Positions 36,980-45,122 of a DNA stretch of 64,000 nucleotides are shown here, piece after piece (the first letter of the stretch is position 1; each line of letters opens with the position of its first letter). The notes under the pieces are model-generated. The model did no database searches. It was not told the origin of the DNA and worked only from the letters and a program-made list of their open reading frames with translations. This DNA is from Clostridia bacterium. GTDB lineage: Bacteria; Bacillota; Clostridia; Christensenellales; Aristaeellaceae. The DNA lies in the NCBI GenBank assembly GCA_017429265.1, contig JAFRPG010000090.1, positions 124,001 through 188,000 of the forward strand, in the 5' to 3' direction. A program made the position numbers and the translations under genes.

Positions 36980-37516
36980 ATGGCAGCAAAAAAGGTCGGC
37001 ACCGTCATCAAGGAAGCGAGAACAGCGGCCGGACTGACGCAGGAGCAGCTGGCGCGCAAGGTCGCCGGTGTCACGGCAACCGAGCTCGGCAAGGTCGAAC
37101 GGGGAGAAGCTGACTTCACGCAGGCAAAGCTGAAGGCGGTCGCGAAGGCTCTCGGCGTCACGCAGGCCACGCTCCTGAACGCACCCAAGAACATCTCTTC
37201 GTCCAAGCCTGCCGCCGCCATGCCCTCGTCGGCATCTTCCGCCAAGACGGGCACGGCCGGCAAGACCGCGACGCCCAAGACGCCCGCCAACGCCAACAGC
37301 ACCATGAAGGTGACCGCCGCGGAGCGGAAGCTGATCGAATACTACCGCACCGCGTCCGGGGATGCAAAGAAGGCCGGCACGAAGATCCTGAAGGGGGAGT
37401 GCGCCGAGCTGCTTGACACGATCAACAACAAGAACTCGGCCGCAAACGCCGTCGGCGACGCCGTGTCCGGTCTGCTCGGCGGTGCGCTGAACAACCTCTT
37501 CGGCGGCAAGAAATAA
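36980..37516 (+). CDS. XRE-type helix-turn-helix protein with helical C-terminal domain
   Basis: This 178-residue protein has a Cro/C1-type HTH at about residues 8-66 (VIKEARTAAGLTQEQLARKV, then VERGEADFTQAKLKAVAKAL), an Ala/Ser/Pro/Thr-rich linker (about 70-110), and a C-terminal helical region (AERKLIEYYRTASGDAKKAG, then a Gly-rich tail ending GGALNNLFGGKK). The ATG at 36980 follows AAGGAGG. The C-terminal tail matches that of the divergent small protein, suggesting a shared partner or self-association. It is followed after 24 bases by a small membrane protein gene. Confidence 0.72.
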   Translation: MAAKKVGTVIKEARTAAGLTQEQLARKVAGVTATELGKVERGEADFTQAKLKAVAKALGVTQATLLNAPKNISSSKPAAAMPSSASSAKTGTAGKTATPKTPANANSTMKVTAAERKLIEYYRTASGDAKKAGTKILKGECAELLDTINNKNSAANAVGDAVSGLLGGALNNLFGGKK

Positions 37517-37540
37517 GATTCGTCATATGGAGTTACTGAG

Positions 37541-37687
37541 ATGAAGAAGAGCAAACGTGCAAATCCCTTCCTTCCGCTGCTGCTGTCCGTTCCGTTCCTG
37601 CTGCTGGCGGCCGCACTGCTGATCTTCGCCGTACCGCGGCTGCATGAGTACGTGCTGGCGGCTGTAAAGGTGGCGGTCAACCCATGA
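37541..37687 (+). CDS. 48-residue single-pass membrane protein
   Basis: This very short gene encodes a basic N terminus (MKKSKRANPF), one transmembrane helix (about residues 11-31, LPLLLSVPFLLLAAALLIFAV split within that span) and a short C-terminal helix (LHEYVLAAVKVAVNP). GGAG lies about ten bases upstream of the ATG. Its stop overlaps the next ATG as ATGA, which strongly supports that it is translated and works with the membrane protein that follows. Confidence 0.7.
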   Translation: MKKSKRANPFLPLLLSVPFLLLAAALLIFAVPRLHEYVLAAVKVAVNP

Positions 37688-38532
37688 AGCGCCGTACTTT
37701 CCTGCATGTTCTCTGCGGGCTTGCAATCGCTCTCGGCACAGTCGGCATCCTCCTGACCGCCTCGGTCGACGCCTTGCTGACGGACCGCTCGGTTGTGGAA
37801 GAGGCTGCACTGGAGACCGTTCCGGAACGGATGGCCATGTTTACCGGGAGGGTTGAAGATATCGCACAGCGCGTCGGGTTTGAGCCGAAGACGGCCCTGG
37901 CCTTCTACTCCGAGAGCCGCGTCCGTGACCTGACCGCGGCGCGTGTGGAGTGGTTTTACACACTCCTCGCGGGGGAGAACGTGAAGATGCCGGATTTCTC
38001 CGCGGACGATTTGACTTACGCCATCCTTGAGGATGAGACCTTCGCCGCTGCCGGCGGTACCATGCGGGAGGCTCGCGACGAGGGCGCCTATGAAGTGGAG
38101 CGTGCGGCCAGGAAAGCCTTCTTTCCGTTCCGTTCCTCACTGGTCGGCAAACTGAGTGACTCGGCCGCGCCGAGGCTCCGTCAGGTCAGAAAGCTGATCC
38201 GGTATCCCATGTGGGGCTGTCTTGCCCTGCTGGTTTTGGCAGCGGATCTTCTGCTCTTTCTGGACCGCCGCCGTCTTCTTCGCGCGCTTGTCTGGATCCT
38301 CGCCGGCATTTCCGCGGGCGGTCTTGGCGCTGCATCCCTTGCCGTGCCGGTCCTGGCGCTTCGCATTCCCGCAGCGGCAGGGGAGGTTTCACACGCGTTC
38401 GCCATGGAACTGAGCCGTATCCAGACGGCGCTGCTGACCCGCTATCTCCTCATCAGCCTGGGCCTGGCCCTGGTTGCCTGTTTGCTCTTCCTTTTCCTGC
38501 GGCGCCGCACCAGAGAGGGGCATCGCGCATGA
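37684..38532 (+). CDS. hypothetical membrane protein
   Basis: This 282-residue protein has an N-terminal helix (about residues 8-28), a long extracytoplasmic domain (about 30-165) and three further helices near the C terminus (about 176-193, 200-226 and 252-272). The one-plus-three arrangement resembles uncharacterised Gram-positive membrane proteins of the DUF1461/TIGR01906 style, but I cannot match a motif. It is coupled by ATGA overlaps both to the 48-residue membrane protein before it and to the phosphoesterase after it, so these three genes probably act together. Confidence 0.6.
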   Translation: MKRRTFLHVLCGLAIALGTVGILLTASVDALLTDRSVVEEAALETVPERMAMFTGRVEDIAQRVGFEPKTALAFYSESRVRDLTAARVEWFYTLLAGENVKMPDFSADDLTYAILEDETFAAAGGTMREARDEGAYEVERAARKAFFPFRSSLVGKLSDSAAPRLRQVRKLIRYPMWGCLALLVLAADLLLFLDRRRLLRALVWILAGISAGGLGAASLAVPVLALRIPAAAGEVSHAFAMELSRIQTALLTRYLLISLGLALVACLLFLFLRRRTREGHRA

Positions 38533-39239
38533 CCCCGCAGATCAACCGGATCACATGGACGGACCCCGGCGGACGGCTCCGCAGGCCGGTCAAGATCGCC
38601 TTCGTCTCAGACCTCCATGACTGTGATCACACATCCTGGCTGCGCCATGCGGAAGGCGTTGATCTGATCGCCGTGGCCGGCGACCTGACGAACCGGCATG
38701 TGCATGAGCTTCCGAAGCACGCTGAAGCCTTCCTCCGGGATGCCGCCCGAATCGCCCCGGTCTTCTGTTCGATCGGGAACCATGAGCGGCGGATGCCGAA
38801 GGCGGTCGAATGGCGGGACATCATGGACAGGTCCGGCGTTACCGTGCTGGACAATGCGGCCATCCGGTACCGTGAGGATCTGTCGATCGGCGGTTTCAGC
38901 TCTCAGGAGTCCGTGACGGATCTCACAGCTGTGGATCTGCTGGAGCGGGAACCCGGCTTCCGCCTCCTGCTCTGCCATCACCCGGAGTATTTCGAGCCAT
39001 GGATTCTCGGCAGAGGGGTCGATCTGACCCTCTCAGGCCACGCACACGGCGGACAGATCCGTCTGTTCAACCGCGGTCTGTATTCGCCGGGTCAGGGTCT
39101 CTTTCCGAAATGGACAAGCGGGTTCTATTTCCACCGTCGGCTTCTCGTATCGCGCGGGGTGGGGAACCACGGCGCTCTGCCGCGGATCAACGATCCGTGT
39201 GAACTGATCCTTCTCACGCTCCTTCCTGAGAACGGATAA
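38529..39239 (+). CDS. metallophosphoesterase, YkuE-like
   Basis: This 236-residue protein has the calcineurin-like motifs VSDLHD (residues 24-29), AGDLTNRHV, GNHE and HHPEYFE, then GHAHGGQI with the final metal histidines, followed by RLFNRGLYSPGQGL, a signature of the YkuE/LpxH-like group that often processes envelope lipid pyrophosphates or phospholipids. No N-terminal membrane anchor is present, unlike YkuE. The start is the ATG overlapping the previous stop. It is the last gene of the unit, followed by a terminator. Confidence 0.85.
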   Translation: MTPQINRITWTDPGGRLRRPVKIAFVSDLHDCDHTSWLRHAEGVDLIAVAGDLTNRHVHELPKHAEAFLRDAARIAPVFCSIGNHERRMPKAVEWRDIMDRSGVTVLDNAAIRYREDLSIGGFSSQESVTDLTAVDLLEREPGFRLLLCHHPEYFEPWILGRGVDLTLSGHAHGGQIRLFNRGLYSPGQGLFPKWTSGFYFHRRLLVSRGVGNHGALPRINDPCELILLTLLPENG

Positions 39240-39246
39240 GAAAAGA

Positions 39247-39279
39247 GGAATGCACGAGCCGCGTCATGCATTCCTTTTT
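39247..39279 (+). terminator. intrinsic terminator after the phosphoesterase
   Basis: A perfect eight-base GGAATGCA/TGCATTCC stem (39247-39254 with 39267-39274) followed by TTTTT. Confidence 0.88.
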
Positions 39280-39305
39280 GCATACGCTCGGACGACCGCC
39301 GTACT

Positions 39306-41594
39306 TCATTGCGGCGACGAGAGCGCGATCGGCTTCTGTCTGCCGCGGCGCAGGAGCCAGCGGAGCTTCTGCCTCCGGCTCAGACGGCCGTACAGGATGC
39401 GGAAAGCGTCGGTGACCTCCCCGGTTTCCGACTGCATCGGCTCTGCGTGCGCATAGAAGACGAGATTGGCGGTCTCGCCGATCGATCGCAGTGCTTCGCA
39501 GCCGAGCCGACCGCTCAGGGAAGTCAGCCATTCCGCGTATGTCCAGTCGGCGGGCCGGTTGAGCCCCTGCACGCACAGCACATCACACAGTGCTCTGAGC
39601 CAGATGCGCCAGCGCTCGTCCTCACTCTCCACCCGGTCTGAAAGGAAGGCCGGCATACGGCGGCGGATGCGGGATATGCAGAATATAACGAGCAGTGCGA
39701 GCAGGACCGGGATCAGCAGGAGCCATAGCCACCGAAGGGAAGCTCCGCCGCTTTCGGAGCGCGGCGTATCCGTCTGCGTTTCCGGCGGCAGCGGCAGATC
39801 ATCCTGAGCATTGTCATCCTGCGGAGGCTCGGTCGGGGGAGGCGTCACACCGGACTGTGTCTCATCCTCATCCGGCATGGGATCATCCGGCGGGGGAGTC
39901 GGCGTCGGTGTTGGCAGGGGAGTCGGAGCCGGTGTTGCCTGCGGCTGCTGCTGAGACCCTCTGCTCTGTTCGGGCTGTGCGGAAAAGTCAGGCGGAGTCG
40001 GGTCAAAGGTCAGCCATCCGTAACCGGAGAACCATACTTCGACCCACGCATGACAGTTCTTGCCGGTGACCTGTGCGATGCCGTCCGGGCCCGGGGATGC
40101 CGTGTAGCCTTCCACATACCGCGCCGGGATACCCCTGAGCCGGCAGAGAACGACCATCGCACTGGCAAAGTAGGTGCAGTAACCCTCATGCGTCTGCAGC
40201 ACGAATGAGGAGACAAAGTCCTGATAAGGGTTCGGTTCAGGCACGTCCAGCGTATACCGGCAGTGCGTCGCCAGCCAACGCGCGATCCGAGACGCCATCT
40301 CGAAACGCGTATTGGCTCCGGATACAGCTTCGCCGGCGATTCGGTTGAGCGCGTCCAGATCCGGCAGATTGGCGGGGAGGGAGAGGTAGGCTTCCCGGAT
40401 CTCCAGATCACGGTCCGGGTCCCCGTATCGGCTGCACTCATCCAGGATCTGCGCCATTCCCGGCGTCGCATGGGTGTCCGTCACGGCTGTGACCCGATAC
40501 GTATCACCGGCCGTCAGGTCGCGGGTGGTGAACACCTCGCTGGCTTCGTTGAAGTATACAATAAGATTGCCCTCGGTCCGTATGCCGCGGATCCGCTGCG
40601 GAACGAAGAGGGTGGAGGTGTGCTTTCCCTTCATGGTCACGCGGATCTCGATCTCGTTGTCCCGGGCGGATGAAACGGCCGGGAGCGCCTCGTCGAAAAT
40701 GCGTTTGCGTTCGTTGCGCCAGCGAAGCCCGTCCCATAGATATCTCGAGCCGGCCGTAGTATCCCGCCACGCGCGGCCTGTGTAGGTATCGAGGATCGCA
40801 CCGCGCAGATAGACGACCCGGGGTGTTTCGACAGTCATCACCAGATTGTCGGACAGGTACGGCTTTCCGCCGAGCTGGCTGAGATTGTACTCATGCGAGA
40901 GCGAAAAAATGTTCCTCGGATCGATAAAAAAGTATCTGTCGAGTATGCTCTGCCGGATCGTGTCCGCAGCGTTCTTCAGCGGATCGACCGTCACGCCGTG
41001 AAGCGGAACGATCAGGACGCACAGGAAGGCTGTCGTGAGCATCAGGATCAGGTTCTTCCAGGAAACGGAGGCTTCACTGTGCTCGCCGGACCACAGAACC
41101 AGTGCCGCCGCGCAGGATGGGATGAGCAGCCGGAGGTGGCTTTCGTGCTTTGTGAGCCAAAGCGCGATGAGTAATCCCAATACCGCACAAAGTGCAGCAA
41201 ACGCACTGCGCCCGTTTACGATCCCGGCGGAGACAAAGGTGATCAGACATGCAAGGGGGAGGATCAGACGCCCGTAGGAGGTGTTCAGTGGGATGCTGAT
41301 ACCGTATCCCGCCAGCCTGATCATGGAAGCCATATCGGCGGCAAGCCTGAATCCGCCGAAGATCAGCCATCCTGCAGTGACAAGGGAAAAGGTAACAAAA
41401 CCGACCATTGTCCCTTTGGGAAGCTGAAAGAGAAAACCCGCGATGAGCGAAATAATCAGTGCGCCAAAGCAGCCGGTGACCGTCACCGGCTCACTCAGCA
41501 GGCCGAGCATCGCGGACAGAGGCAGGATCAGCCCGACGGACAGCAGGAGCGTGATCGCCGCGCTGAGCAGGGCTTCACGGATCTTGGCTGACAT
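39306..41594 (-). CDS. TgpA-like membrane protein with transglutaminase domain
   Basis: This 762-residue protein has an N-terminal membrane domain of about six to seven helices (residues 10-215), an extracellular region, a transglutaminase-like cysteine-protease domain (about 430-540, with HEGYCTYFASAMVVLCRL, KNCHAWVEVWF and the aspartate in LTFDPTPPD), a Pro/Thr-rich linker with charged repeats (about 555-620), one more helix (about 632-652) and a cytosolic tail with a DUF4129-like region. The Cys-His-Asp triad appears intact. Relatives often sit with a MoxR ATPase and a DUF58 gene; these are absent here. The ATG at 41594 has GGAGG seven bases upstream. Confidence 0.85.
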   Translation of the reverse strand: MSAKIREALLSAAITLLLSVGLILPLSAMLGLLSEPVTVTGCFGALIISLIAGFLFQLPKGTMVGFVTFSLVTAGWLIFGGFRLAADMASMIRLAGYGISIPLNTSYGRLILPLACLITFVSAGIVNGRSAFAALCAVLGLLIALWLTKHESHLRLLIPSCAAALVLWSGEHSEASVSWKNLILMLTTAFLCVLIVPLHGVTVDPLKNAADTIRQSILDRYFFIDPRNIFSLSHEYNLSQLGGKPYLSDNLVMTVETPRVVYLRGAILDTYTGRAWRDTTAGSRYLWDGLRWRNERKRIFDEALPAVSSARDNEIEIRVTMKGKHTSTLFVPQRIRGIRTEGNLIVYFNEASEVFTTRDLTAGDTYRVTAVTDTHATPGMAQILDECSRYGDPDRDLEIREAYLSLPANLPDLDALNRIAGEAVSGANTRFEMASRIARWLATHCRYTLDVPEPNPYQDFVSSFVLQTHEGYCTYFASAMVVLCRLRGIPARYVEGYTASPGPDGIAQVTGKNCHAWVEVWFSGYGWLTFDPTPPDFSAQPEQSRGSQQQPQATPAPTPLPTPTPTPPPDDPMPDEDETQSGVTPPPTEPPQDDNAQDDLPLPPETQTDTPRSESGGASLRWLWLLLIPVLLALLVIFCISRIRRRMPAFLSDRVESEDERWRIWLRALCDVLCVQGLNRPADWTYAEWLTSLSGRLGCEALRSIGETANLVFYAHAEPMQSETGEVTDAFRILYGRLSRRQKLRWLLRRGRQKPIALSSPQ

Positions 41595-41790
41595 GGATAC
41601 CTCCGGAAGAATCATCATGAAACATATTCCTGTTCGCCATCCGGTATCCGAAATCCTGCCGGACGGACCAAATCCGTGGAATCGGTGTGTGAACTTTCAA
41701 TCCCGAAAAAAAGGAGAAAGCGTTCCGTCGTCGAATGAATGCAGTGGGTGAGTACGAAGGGATGATTTCGGACTGACCAGTCCATCTTTC

Positions 41791-41830
41791 TGCAACTATT
41801 CGCTAAACCATAGTTTTATGAATAGTTGCA
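41791..41830. repeat. perfect 11-base inverted repeat upstream of the recombinase
   Basis: TGCAACTATTC (41791-41801) and GAATAGTTGCA (41820-41830) are perfect inverted copies with 18 bases between. The centre holds a further ATAGTT copy. It ends 31 bases before the recombinase ATG. It could be a recombinase-binding site, an operator or an RNA hairpin; no T-run follows, so it is not a standard terminator. The remaining gap 41595-41790 shows no gene or clear promoter. Confidence 0.6.
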
Positions 41831-41861
41831 GGGCGAAATCAGGGTTTACGAGGATATCCGA

Positions 41862-42980
41862 ATGAACGAAATCAGTTATCGTGAATCGATTGATCAGGCG
41901 CGCATGCTGCAGATCCGCGCCGTCTGCCGCGAACTTCCGCAGGCCTGCGGCGATTTTATCCGTGCCATCGCGATGACGACCGGTACATTCACAAGGCTTG
42001 CATACGCGCTGGACCTGCGGACGTTCTTTCATTACCTACACGCAGAACGGATCACGTTCGGCGGCAAAAAGGTCGAGCTGTACGAAGATGAGGATCTGGC
42101 CAGGCTCAGCGCCAAGGATCTGACGGCTTACACGGAGTATCTTCAGTATTACATCCGTGAGGACGATCTGGAAAACGACAGGCCGAGATCCTTCATCAAC
42201 CACGAGATCGCAATCAAGCGGAAGCTTTGCTCGGTCCGCGCATTCTACGACTATCTGTTTCAGGAGCAGCGGATCCCGGCCAATGTCACGCTGCTCGTCC
42301 CGCTTCCGAAGATCCACGAAAAGCCGATCATCCGCCTGAATCCCGACGAAGTCCGCCGGATTCTGAACGCAGCTGAAACCGGCGACGGACTGACGGACCG
42401 CCAGCAGAGTTACCAGAAGCTGACAGCCAAACGCGACTACGCGCTGATGATGCTGTTCCTCGGCACCGGTATCCGCGTCTCCGAATGCGTCGGCATCAAT
42501 CTGCAGGACGTGGATTTCGATGAACGGGCCTTTGTGGTTACCCGCAAAGGCGGCAATCAGGTCGTACTGTATTTCCCGCCTGACGTCGGCGAAGCGCTTC
42601 AGGATTACTATCAGGAACGGATCCGTACCGAAACGGTCCCAGGGCACGAAAATGCGTTCTTTTTGTCCCTTCAGAAGCGCCGTATCACGGTGCGGGCCGT
42701 GCAGAATCTGGTCAAAAAGTATGCTGCCGTCTCCGCACCGCTGAAAACCAGGATCAGCCCGCACAAACTGCGGTCCACCTTTGCCACCAACCTTTATCAG
42801 GAGACCGGCGATATCTATCTGGTAGCCGACGTGCTGGGTCATTCCTCGGTCGACACGACCCGAAAACACTACGCCGACATGACCGACGCGCGAAGAAGAA
42901 TGGCAGCCGGCCATGTCCATCTGACCGACCGGGACGACGAACCGAAGGAGGAAGATCGGCCCGATCCGACAGACGGATAA
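41862..42980 (+). CDS. tyrosine site-specific recombinase, XerC/D-like
   Basis: This 372-residue protein has an N-terminal SAM-like DNA-binding domain (about residues 15-135) and a C-terminal catalytic domain with the six-residue set: Arg in GTGIRVSECVG, Lys in TRKGGNQ, His-x-x-Arg in SPHKLRSTFATNL, His in VLGHSSVDTT and the nucleophile Tyr in TRKHYADM. It is longer than standard XerC/XerD (about 300) because of an extended N terminus and an acidic C-terminal tail (DEPKEEDRPDPTDG). The ATG at 41862 has GAGGATA upstream. No phage or integrative element genes adjoin it, so a housekeeping dimer-resolution or regulatory inversion role is more likely than integration. Confidence 0.88.
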   Translation: MNEISYRESIDQARMLQIRAVCRELPQACGDFIRAIAMTTGTFTRLAYALDLRTFFHYLHAERITFGGKKVELYEDEDLARLSAKDLTAYTEYLQYYIREDDLENDRPRSFINHEIAIKRKLCSVRAFYDYLFQEQRIPANVTLLVPLPKIHEKPIIRLNPDEVRRILNAAETGDGLTDRQQSYQKLTAKRDYALMMLFLGTGIRVSECVGINLQDVDFDERAFVVTRKGGNQVVLYFPPDVGEALQDYYQERIRTETVPGHENAFFLSLQKRRITVRAVQNLVKKYAAVSAPLKTRISPHKLRSTFATNLYQETGDIYLVADVLGHSSVDTTRKHYADMTDARRRMAAGHVHLTDRDDEPKEEDRPDPTDG

Positions 42981-42993
42981 TCCCGTGCCGAGC

Positions 42994-43043
42994 AAAACCG
43001 CTCTGATGCCCGTGTTTCCTCACGGCGTGTCAGAGCGGTTTTT
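42994..43043. terminator. bidirectional terminator between the recombinase and coaBC
   Basis: A 13-base stem AAAACCGCTCTGA/TCAGAGCGGTTTT (42994-43006 with 43030-43042) with A- and T-runs at either end lies between convergent genes. Confidence 0.9.
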
Positions 43044-43048
43044 GATGA

Positions 43049-44251
43049 TCAGCCTCTCAATTGTACAACCTTGTCCAGGATACGGTGCGCGAGCTCGGAC
43101 TTCATCATCATCGGAAGATCCTCCGTCGCATCCTCGGTGATCAGGGATGCGATGTTGGTATCGACATTGAATCCTGCGCCGGGTTGTGTCACGTCATTGG
43201 CCACGATCAGATCCAGATGCTTTTTCTTCAGCTTGACGCGGGCATTGCCCTCAATCTTCTCTGTTTCCGCCGCAAAACCGACCAGAGTCTGACCTGCTTT
43301 TTTCATCTTTCCGACAGCGGCCGCGATATCGGGATTCTCCACAAGGCGGATGACAAGCGGTTGGCCGTCTGTCTTTTTGATCTTCTGCGTGCTGACTTCC
43401 TCGACGCGGTAATCAGCCGGAGCCGCGGCCTGGACAATGACATCCATATCCGGCGCATTGGCCGTGACGGCGTCATAGAGGTCCTGTGTGGTCTTTACGT
43501 GAAGTATACGGACGCCGGAGGGAATCTCAGCCGACACCGAGCCGCAGACAAGCAGCACGTCGGCGCCGCGGTCTCTCGCTGCCTCAGCGATGGCAAAGCC
43601 CATCTTTCCGGAGCTGTGATTGGTCAGAAAACGGACCGGATCGAGAGGCTCCCGGGTCGCGCCGGCGGTCACCATGACCTTCAGCCCTTCGAGATCCCGC
43701 TTTGGCGTCAGGATCTCCTCTATGGCTGCAAGGATCGCATCCGGCTCGCTCATCCTGCCCGCACCGTTGTCGCCGCAAGCCAGATAGCCGCCCTCCGGAC
43801 CGACAAAGCGGACTCCCCTGCCGCGCAGGATCTCAGCGTTTTCCACGGTTGCCTGCGCGGTCCACATACCCGTGTTCATCGCCGGCGCGATCAGGATCGG
43901 TGCCTTCGTGGCCAGAACCGTGGTGGAAAGCATGTCGTCCGCAATGCCATGCGCCATCTTGGCCATGATGTTGGCCGTGGCCGGTGCGATGACAAACACG
44001 TCGGCCGCTTTGGCGAGCGCGATGTGCTCGACCTCCCACGTCTCCGGACGCGCAAAGGTGTCGGTCACCACCGGATGATTGGACAGGGTCTCAAACGTCA
44101 GCGGAGCCACAAACCTGGTCGCATTCTCAGTCATGATGACATGAACCGACGCGCCCTGCTTGCGCAGCGCGGAGCAGAGGATGCATGCCTTGTAGGCGGC
44201 GATGCCCCCGGTTACACCAAGCACAATGGTTTTTCCATCGATGCCGCTCAT
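43049..44251 (-). CDS. coaBC: phosphopantothenoylcysteine decarboxylase/synthetase
   Basis: This bifunctional enzyme performs two steps of CoA synthesis: CTP-dependent joining of 4'-phosphopantothenate and cysteine (CoaB) and flavin-dependent decarboxylation (CoaC). The 400-residue protein has the CoaC part (GVTGGIAAYKACIL, APATANIMAKMAHGIADD, PAMNTGMW) and the CoaB part (VTAGATREPLDPVRFLTNHS, AAPADYRV, IVANDV). Length is normal. Its start overlaps rpoZ by four bases. With coaE at 24 kb, two steps of the CoA pathway are in this window. Confidence 0.96.
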   Translation of the reverse strand: MSGIDGKTIVLGVTGGIAAYKACILCSALRKQGASVHVIMTENATRFVAPLTFETLSNHPVVTDTFARPETWEVEHIALAKAADVFVIAPATANIMAKMAHGIADDMLSTTVLATKAPILIAPAMNTGMWTAQATVENAEILRGRGVRFVGPEGGYLACGDNGAGRMSEPDAILAAIEEILTPKRDLEGLKVMVTAGATREPLDPVRFLTNHSSGKMGFAIAEAARDRGADVLLVCGSVSAEIPSGVRILHVKTTQDLYDAVTANAPDMDVIVQAAAPADYRVEEVSTQKIKKTDGQPLVIRLVENPDIAAAVGKMKKAGQTLVGFAAETEKIEGNARVKLKKKHLDLIVANDVTQPGAGFNVDTNIASLITEDATEDLPMMMKSELAHRILDKVVQLRG

Positions 44252-44481
44252 GCTTCCTGATGATCCTCCGCATAGTTTGTGCGCTCATAGGTCACCAGGC
44301 CGCGGCGGATCTCTTCCACGGCAATGCGAAGCGGTTTGTTGACCTGCTCGCCCGCGTCCATGACCAGCGGCTGAGCACCGGCCACCAGCTGACGGCCGCG
44401 CTTGGCAGCTTCCACAACGAGTGTATAGCGCGTATCGGCGTTCTCCAGAAGATCCATGACGTTGGGTTCGACGATAGACAT
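44248..44481 (-). CDS. rpoZ: RNA polymerase omega subunit
   Basis: This 77-residue protein stabilises the beta' subunit of RNA polymerase. It has the conserved MDLLENADTRYTLVVEAAKR and AVEEIRRGLVTY. The ATG at 44481 has AAGGAGG seven bases upstream. It lies between gmk and coaBC in the conserved order. Confidence 0.93.
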   Translation of the reverse strand: MSIVEPNVMDLLENADTRYTLVVEAAKRGRQLVAGAQPLVMDAGEQVNKPLRIAVEEIRRGLVTYERTNYAEDHQEA

Positions 44482-44497
44482 TACGGTTTCCTCCTTG

Positions 44498-45103
44498 TCA
44501 GTCATCAAGTTCCACATAGAATCTTGTCGTTCTGCACTTCTCGGCGTCCACGATCGCCTTCAGGGTTTTGAAGGTTTCCTGCGGAGCGGCCTCATTGACA
44601 ACCAGATAATTGTAATCGCCGGCGAAGCGGATCTCCTCGCGTGCGTTGCGCATGCGGCGGTCGATCTCCTCCCCGGTTTCCGTGTTGCGCTTCTCGAGCC
44701 TGTCACGGAGCTCGCGGAAGGACGGCGGAAGCACGAAGACGCTCACGGCGTCCGGCATCCTCTCCATTACCATCAGTGCACCCTGCACGTCGATGTCGAG
44801 CAGGACGTTGATTCCTTTGTTGAGGAAATCCGTCACCTCGGATTTCAGCGTTCCGTAGCGGTGACCGTGCACGTTGGCGTATTCGATAAACGCGTCGGAG
44901 GCCGTAAGGGCATCGAACGTCTGTTCGTCCACAAAGTGATAGTGGACATCGGGGATCTCCCCCGCGCGCGGATTCCTCGTGGTCACGCTGACGGAAAAGC
45001 GGAAGGTCGGATCCTGGTCAAGGAGCATGGAGGCCAGCGTCCCCTTCCCTGCTCCGGACGGACCGGAAATTACCAGCAGAAGTCCCTTGGTCTTTTTGAT
45101 CAT
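44498..45103 (-). CDS. gmk: guanylate kinase
   Basis: Gmk phosphorylates GMP to GDP. The 201-residue protein has the P-loop SGPSGAGKGTLASMLL, the GMP-binding block SVSVTTRNPRAGEIPDVHYHF and the lid region RNTETGEEIDRRMRNAREEI. The ATG at 45103 follows GGGAGGGGGAG. It lies 19 bases after yicC; remA, which separates the two in many Firmicutes, is absent. Confidence 0.97.
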   Translation of the reverse strand: MIKKTKGLLLVISGPSGAGKGTLASMLLDQDPTFRFSVSVTTRNPRAGEIPDVHYHFVDEQTFDALTASDAFIEYANVHGHRYGTLKSEVTDFLNKGINVLLDIDVQGALMVMERMPDAVSVFVLPPSFRELRDRLEKRNTETGEEIDRRMRNAREEIRFAGDYNYLVVNEAAPQETFKTLKAIVDAEKCRTTRFYVELDD

Positions 45104-45122
45104 CGCAGCGCTCCCCCTCCCG

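Noticed and set aside
41862-42980. Integrase of a prophage or integrative element
   Set aside because: No phage, conjugation or excisionase gene and no tRNA attachment site is near; flanking genes are chromosomal and the gene ends in a normal terminator.
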